From JAADEM01 sp965371855 (GTDB lineage: Bacteria > Bacteroidota > Bacteroidia > Bacteroidales > Marinilabiliaceae): 64,000 bases of DNA. The notes below the pieces were generated by a model, which saw only the letters and a program-made list of their open reading frames with translations, was not told the origin of the DNA and made no database searches. The translations under genes and the position numbers were made by a program. The stretch is from NCBI GenBank assembly GCA_965371855.1, contig CBDUZZ010000004.1, forward strand, positions 36,210 through 100,209, given 5' to 3'. Positions 60,391 through 64,000 of this stretch are shown here, piece by piece; within the stretch, counting starts at the first letter, position 1, and each line of letters begins with the position of its first letter.

Positions 60391-61710
60391 ATGAAGAATG
60401 TAATTATCATCGGAGCTGCCGGAAGAGATTTCCACAATTTCAACACTTATTTCAGGGATAATAGGGACTATAAAGTAGTTGCTTTCACAGCTGCTCAAAT
60501 ACCTGATATTGATGGTAGAAAGTACCCTGCTGAACTTGCCGGACAACTGTACCCTGACGGGATACCCATATATGAAGAAAAAGACCTGCCACATTTGATA
60601 AAAGAACATGAAATAGATGTATGTGTATTCTCTTACAGCGATGTGACTTATGATAGGGTGATGGGAGTCTCTGCAATCGTGAATGCCGTTGGTGCTTCAT
60701 TTATGTTATTAGGACCTAACGATACAATGATAAAAAGCACTAAGCCGGTGATTTCAGTTTGTGCAATACGTACCGGTTGTGGCAAAAGCCAGACATCAAG
60801 GCGTGTTATTGAGTTATTAATGGAACAGGGGCTAAAAGTAGTTGCCATCAGACATCCTATGCCTTACGGAAATCTTGTTAAGCAAAAGGTTCAGCGGTTT
60901 GCTAAGATAGAAGACCTGGCCCGGCACGAATGTACTATCGAAGAGATGGAAGAGTATGAACCTCACGTCGTAAGAGGGAATGTAATTTATGCAGGAGTGG
61001 ATTATGAAGCAATAGTACGTGCCGCAGAAAACGACCCTGATGGTTGTGACGTCATCATATGGGATGGGGGAAATAATGATTTTTCATTTTACAAACCTGA
61101 TTTGCAAATAACTGTTGTTGACCCTCATCGTGTTGGTCACGAGCTAAAATATTATCCCGGCGAAGTTAACTTGCGGATGGCCGATGTTGTAATTATCAAT
61201 AAAATAGATACGTCTTCTCCTGAAGACATTACTCAGCTAAGAGAAAATATTGAGAAAGTTAACCCTAAAGCAATTGTTATTGATGGAGCATCACCCATAA
61301 AAGTGGAACACCCGGAACTTATTAAAGGGAAGCGGGTGTTGGCAATTGAAGATGGCCCTACCTTAACACACGGAGAGATGAAGATAGGCGCTGCCATTGT
61401 TGCTGCCAAGAAATTTGGAGCTGCAGAAATAGTTGATCCAAGAGAGTATGCAGTTGGTAAACTTGCCGAGACTTTCCGTATTTACCCTAATATTGGAAAT
61501 CTTTTGCCGGCAATGGGATATGGAGAACAGCAAATCAAAGACCTTGAGAAAACTATTGAAAACACACCTTGTGATACGGTTATTATAGGCACTCCAATTG
61601 ACCTTACCCGAATAATTAAAATCAATAAACCAAATACAAGAGTAATTTATGATTTGCAGGAAATTGGCTCGCCTACGTTGAAAGATGTGCTTAAAGACTT
61701 TATAAAGTAA
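60391..61710 (+). CDS. Cyclic 2,3-diphosphoglycerate synthetase-like P-loop protein
   Basis: 439 aa. The N-terminal Rossmann-like domain (NVIIIGAAGRDFHNFNTYF, residues 3-21; DVCVFSYSDVTYDRVMGVSA) precedes a P-loop domain with CAIRTGCGKSQTSRRVIELL (about 130-149), DVIIWDGGNNDFSF and VVIINKIDTSSPED. This order matches the cDPG synthetase family, which makes the archaeal thermolyte cyclic 2,3-diphosphoglycerate. Homologues are also annotated simply as GTPases in mesophilic bacteria, where the product has not been shown. NKID resembles a G4 motif. It is monocistronic. Confidence 0.8.
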   Translation: MKNVIIIGAAGRDFHNFNTYFRDNRDYKVVAFTAAQIPDIDGRKYPAELAGQLYPDGIPIYEEKDLPHLIKEHEIDVCVFSYSDVTYDRVMGVSAIVNAVGASFMLLGPNDTMIKSTKPVISVCAIRTGCGKSQTSRRVIELLMEQGLKVVAIRHPMPYGNLVKQKVQRFAKIEDLARHECTIEEMEEYEPHVVRGNVIYAGVDYEAIVRAAENDPDGCDVIIWDGGNNDFSFYKPDLQITVVDPHRVGHELKYYPGEVNLRMADVVIINKIDTSSPEDITQLRENIEKVNPKAIVIDGASPIKVEHPELIKGKRVLAIEDGPTLTHGEMKIGAAIVAAKKFGAAEIVDPREYAVGKLAETFRIYPNIGNLLPAMGYGEQQIKDLEKTIENTPCDTVIIGTPIDLTRIIKINKPNTRVIYDLQEIGSPTLKDVLKDFIK

Positions 61711-61798
61711 TAGAGATAACTTCTACCTTAATGATATAAGACTGACAGTAGACAAACTGCCTGCATAAATAGCGAAAGTCATAGAAGCAGGCCGTATT

Positions 61799-61952
61799 AA
61801 TTAGTGTCTGCAAGAGAACTATTAAATTTAGAGGTTTGCGTCATTGCGAACGAGGTACGAGTGAAGCAATCTCTATTGAATATCAATAGATTGCTTCGTC
61901 CTATCGTCCTCGCAATGACAATCTGTGTTATGTTTTCTTGCAGACACTAATT
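61799..61952. mobile_element. 154-bp MITE-like nested palindrome
   Basis: Perfect 17-bp terminal inverted repeats: AATTAGTGTCTGCAAGA (61799-61815) and TCTTGCAGACACTAATT (61936-61952). Inside lies a second inverted pair: CGTCATTGCGA with GAAGCAATCT on the left, AGATTGCTTC with TCGCAATGAC on the right, around the centre ATTGAATATCAAT. The whole element can fold into one long hairpin. It has no ORF. The rest of the 61711-62163 spacer shows nothing else. Confidence 0.85.
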
Positions 61953-62135
61953 ATCTTTGTTAGAAATCAATTATCAAAATGAATAGCCGAAACTAAAGCC
62001 TGTGTTTAAAATGTAAAATATATCTTCAAAATCATTACTGATTGGCGACAGAATCAAGGGATTCATATAAATCTTAAAAAAGAAATACTTCTTAGTATAT
62101 CTTTAATTTATATTTTATCAGGGGTATATAATTTT

Positions 62136-62143
62136 TAAGTTTG
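62136..62143 (+). promoter_or_regulatory. Possible -7 element for the aldehyde dehydrogenase gene
   Basis: TAAGTTTG matches TAnnTTTG, with no clear -33 element upstream. It supports the ATG at 62164 rather than the TTG at 62146 as start, since the TTG would fall before or at the predicted transcription start. Confidence 0.35.
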
Positions 62144-62163
62144 TATTGGGAAAAAATAAAACA

Positions 62164-63537
62164 ATGATGAGCGACTACAAAGATATACTTGAAAACCAGA
62201 GGGAGTTTTTCAATTCCAATGCAACAAAATCGATTAAGTTCAGAAAAGAGCAACTTCGGAAATTATTAGATATACTTAAGGCTAATGAAGAGTTGATGTA
62301 CGAAGCTATCTATGCCGACTTTAAGAAGTCTAAGTTTGAAACTTACGAAACGGAGTTGGCACTGCTCTATGCCGAGATCAAACATTCAATTAAAAAGGTA
62401 AGGTCATGGAGTAAACGTAGATGTGTAGGAACCAATCTTGCTAACCTTCCGGGCAGCAGCTATATTCATCCTGAACCGTTGGGGAATACTCTCATTATCG
62501 GAGCATGGAACTACCCATACTTGTTGACTATGCATCCGGCCGTATCGGCTATGGTTGCCGGAAATACAATGATTATGAAACCGAGTGAGCTGGCTATGAA
62601 TACCAGCCGTGTAATGGCAAAATTAATTAACGAAAATTTCGACAGTAAATATTTTCATGTTATCGAAGGAGGAGTTGAGGAGACTACCGCACTACTGCGT
62701 GAGAAGTTTGACAAGATATTTTATACCGGTAGTACTGCTGTAGGTAAGATTGTTATGAAAGCAGCTTCTGCACATCTTACGCCGGTTACGTTGGAGCTTG
62801 GAGGGAAGAGTCCGGCAATAGTGACAAAAGGGGCATCGTTGAAGATTACTGCCAAACGCATTGTATGGGGAAAATTCATCAACGGCGGACAGACATGTGT
62901 AGCACCTGATTACCTGATGGTGGAGAAGAGTATTAAACAACCGCTGATAGAGGAGATAAGAAAGCAAATTTTAGAGATTCACGGTGAAGACCCGCAAAAA
63001 AGTGAAGCTTTTGTGAGAATAATCAACCCCCGTCATTTCAAACGGTTAACAGCACTTCTCAATAAAGACAAGATAATTATTGGAGGTGAGACTGATGAAG
63101 ATGATCTTTACATTGCACCAACTCTGATGGATAGCATAACGTGGGATGATGCCGTTATGAAAGAAGAGATTTTCGGGCCAATACTTCCAATACTTGAATA
63201 TACTGACCTGAATGATGCAATTAAGCAAATAAAGACAAAACCTAAACCGTTGGCACTTTATCTATTTACAAATAAAAAGAGCATCCGTAATAAGGTGTTT
63301 AATGAGATTTCCGTTGGTGGAGGGGTGCTGAACGATACAGTTATGCATCTAACAAATCCGAACCTGCCTTTCGGCGGAATAGGTAATTCCGGTATGGGAA
63401 GCTATCACGGAAAGTTTGGTTTTGATACATTTACACATTACAAAGGAATTTTGCAAAAAGCAACATGGTTTGAGCCATTTGTGAAATATCCTCCCTATAC
63501 TGCTTTTAAGTTGAATTTGTTGAAGAAGTTGCTTTAG
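62164..63537 (+). CDS. Aldehyde dehydrogenase (class 3 / fatty aldehyde type)
   Basis: Oxidises an aldehyde to the acid with NAD(P)+. The short N-terminus and 457-residue length fit the class 3 family. Landmarks are PLGNTLIIGAWNYPYLLTMH, the cofactor loop FYTGSTAVGKIVMKAA, the general base Glu in TLELGGKSPAIV and the nucleophile Cys in FINGGQTCVAPDYLMVE. The C-terminal block is NPNLPFGGIGNSGMGSYHGK, then FGFDTFTHYKGI. The hydrophobic tail TAFKLNLLKKLL could associate with membrane. The start is ATG 62164 or 62167. Monocistronic. Confidence 0.94.
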   Translation: MMSDYKDILENQREFFNSNATKSIKFRKEQLRKLLDILKANEELMYEAIYADFKKSKFETYETELALLYAEIKHSIKKVRSWSKRRCVGTNLANLPGSSYIHPEPLGNTLIIGAWNYPYLLTMHPAVSAMVAGNTMIMKPSELAMNTSRVMAKLINENFDSKYFHVIEGGVEETTALLREKFDKIFYTGSTAVGKIVMKAASAHLTPVTLELGGKSPAIVTKGASLKITAKRIVWGKFINGGQTCVAPDYLMVEKSIKQPLIEEIRKQILEIHGEDPQKSEAFVRIINPRHFKRLTALLNKDKIIIGGETDEDDLYIAPTLMDSITWDDAVMKEEIFGPILPILEYTDLNDAIKQIKTKPKPLALYLFTNKKSIRNKVFNEISVGGGVLNDTVMHLTNPNLPFGGIGNSGMGSYHGKFGFDTFTHYKGILQKATWFEPFVKYPPYTAFKLNLLKKLL

Positions 63538-63601
63538 AGAGTCTAACCTCAGTAGTCAGAAGTTGGGAAGTGGAGATTGGCTCAGACTTGTTCGTGCCAT
63601 T

Positions 63602-63641
63602 AAAAAAATGCCCCTCCAAGAGTTCGAAACTCTTGAAGGGG
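63602..63641 (-). terminator. Rho-independent terminator for the minus-strand MORN-like gene
   Basis: A 14-bp stem with one mismatch (63611-63624 with 63628-63641; CCCCTCCAAGAGTT and ACTCTTGAAGGGG) is followed on the minus strand by seven T (63608-63602). Confidence 0.7.
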
Positions 63642-63678
63642 TTAATGCTTATATGATTCTATAAGAAGTTAAGTAGTC

Positions 63679-64000
63679 TCAATATTTCTTTTCTGAAATG
63701 AGATTCCCTTTTTCATCCCACATTTTCCAAATACTTACTTTCTTTCCATCGGTGTAGTGCATTTCAAAACGTAGAATACTATTATCATCCCAGATTAACC
63801 AATCACCATCTTTTTTGTCACTTTTGTAATTTGCAACAGCAACTTTTTGTTTGTTTTTGATACTCCGGGATCAGAGACAGTGTTGTGTTTGTTGAAATAT
63901 GTGGCAAGAACAGTGTTTTGCTCTTCGCTTCCGTCAGCACCGGCTTTTAACCCAACTTGGCTTTCGCGCATCAAAAAATAGAAAATATTTCCATATTTTG
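63679..64000 (-). pseudogene. MORN/YwqK-like gene, frameshifted, running off the window edge
   Basis: The 3' part (63870-63679) reads KNKQKVAVANYKSDKKDGDW, then LIWDDNSILRFEMHYTDGKK and WKMWDEKGNLISEKKY; this is the YwqK-like pattern of D/N-G-K repeats. The upstream sequence to the window edge is open in a different frame (NIFYFLMRESQVGLKAGADG ... TYFNKHNTVSDPGVSKTNKK), and the two frames exchange within an A-rich run around 63848-63860. A one-base indel there would explain both; a sequencing error in the run is the alternative. The 63538-63678 spacer contains only the terminator. Confidence 0.5.

Overview
The window is about 64 kb of AT-rich chromosomal DNA (roughly 36% GC by eye) from a member of the Bacteroidota, probably class Bacteroidia near Bacteroidales/Marinilabiliales. 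Three things support this. Gene content: the long (626 aa) form of IspG, GldA, K+-dependent membrane pyrophosphatase, and DUF4834, DUF5683 and DUF5916 proteins. Promoters: TTTG / TAnnTTTG, the Bacteroidota sigma-A type, ahead of ribF, ahcY and metY. Translation starts: almost no Shine-Dalgarno sequences, with several GTG/TTG starts. The lineage below phylum level is an inference. LAYOUT. 1-10.7 kb is metabolic: end of a TPR protein, a threonine-dehydratase-like enzyme, HppA, a GH109-type oxidoreductase-fold glycosidase, RibF, then ahcY facing a metY-hom pair (methyl cycle and homocysteine supply). 10.9-14 kb holds an unlisted 39-aa small ORF with its own terminator, a decayed GH130 phosphorylase pseudogene, and an intact MFS transporter-GH130 pair for beta-mannosides. 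14-25 kb: Na/Pi cotransporter, sigma-54, AsnRS, IspG overlapping a histidine kinase, GldA. 25-30.5 kb: zinc peptidase, a higBA toxin-antitoxin pair between two gene stubs, a cluster of palindromes, and a two-component-type beta-propeller sensor that has lost its output domain. 30.5-38.7 kb: cell-envelope and chromosome genes (MBOAT acyltransferase, SGNH hydrolase, MltD-like transglycosylase, DUF5683, ParB, ParA, heptose-7-P kinase), with a parS-like 16-mer inside mltD. 38.7-44.5 kb: an SRAP protein with an internal deletion, dCMP deaminase, a CtpA-type protease, DUF4834, NadB, RsgA. 44.5-52.2 kb is the accessory part: REP-like hairpins and a near-perfect palindrome, a hybrid histidine kinase, a 5'-truncated RHS gene with an unrecognised C-terminal tip, a lipoprotein that may be its immunity partner, a RAYT transposase with three matching REP hairpins, and a beheaded second tip-like fragment. 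52.2-64 kb: CDGSH protein, DUF5916 protein, prfB with the classical +1 programmed frameshift, tRNA-Val(GAC), cardiolipin synthase, RibD, PrmC (which methylates release factors), AcpH, a cyclic-2,3-diphosphoglycerate-synthetase-like GTPase, a nested-palindrome MITE-like element, an aldehyde dehydrogenase, and a frameshifted MORN-like gene at the edge. BEST CANDIDATES FOR NOVELTY. (1) Degenerate 7-bp-period sequence directly abuts or overlaps the stop codons of seven minus-strand genes. (2) The RHS-tip / lipoprotein / RAYT / orphan-tip array. (3) The 39-aa membrane ORF. (4) The SRAP gene that lost the block holding the second catalytic residue. No complete new defence system, CRISPR array, prophage or rRNA operon was seen.
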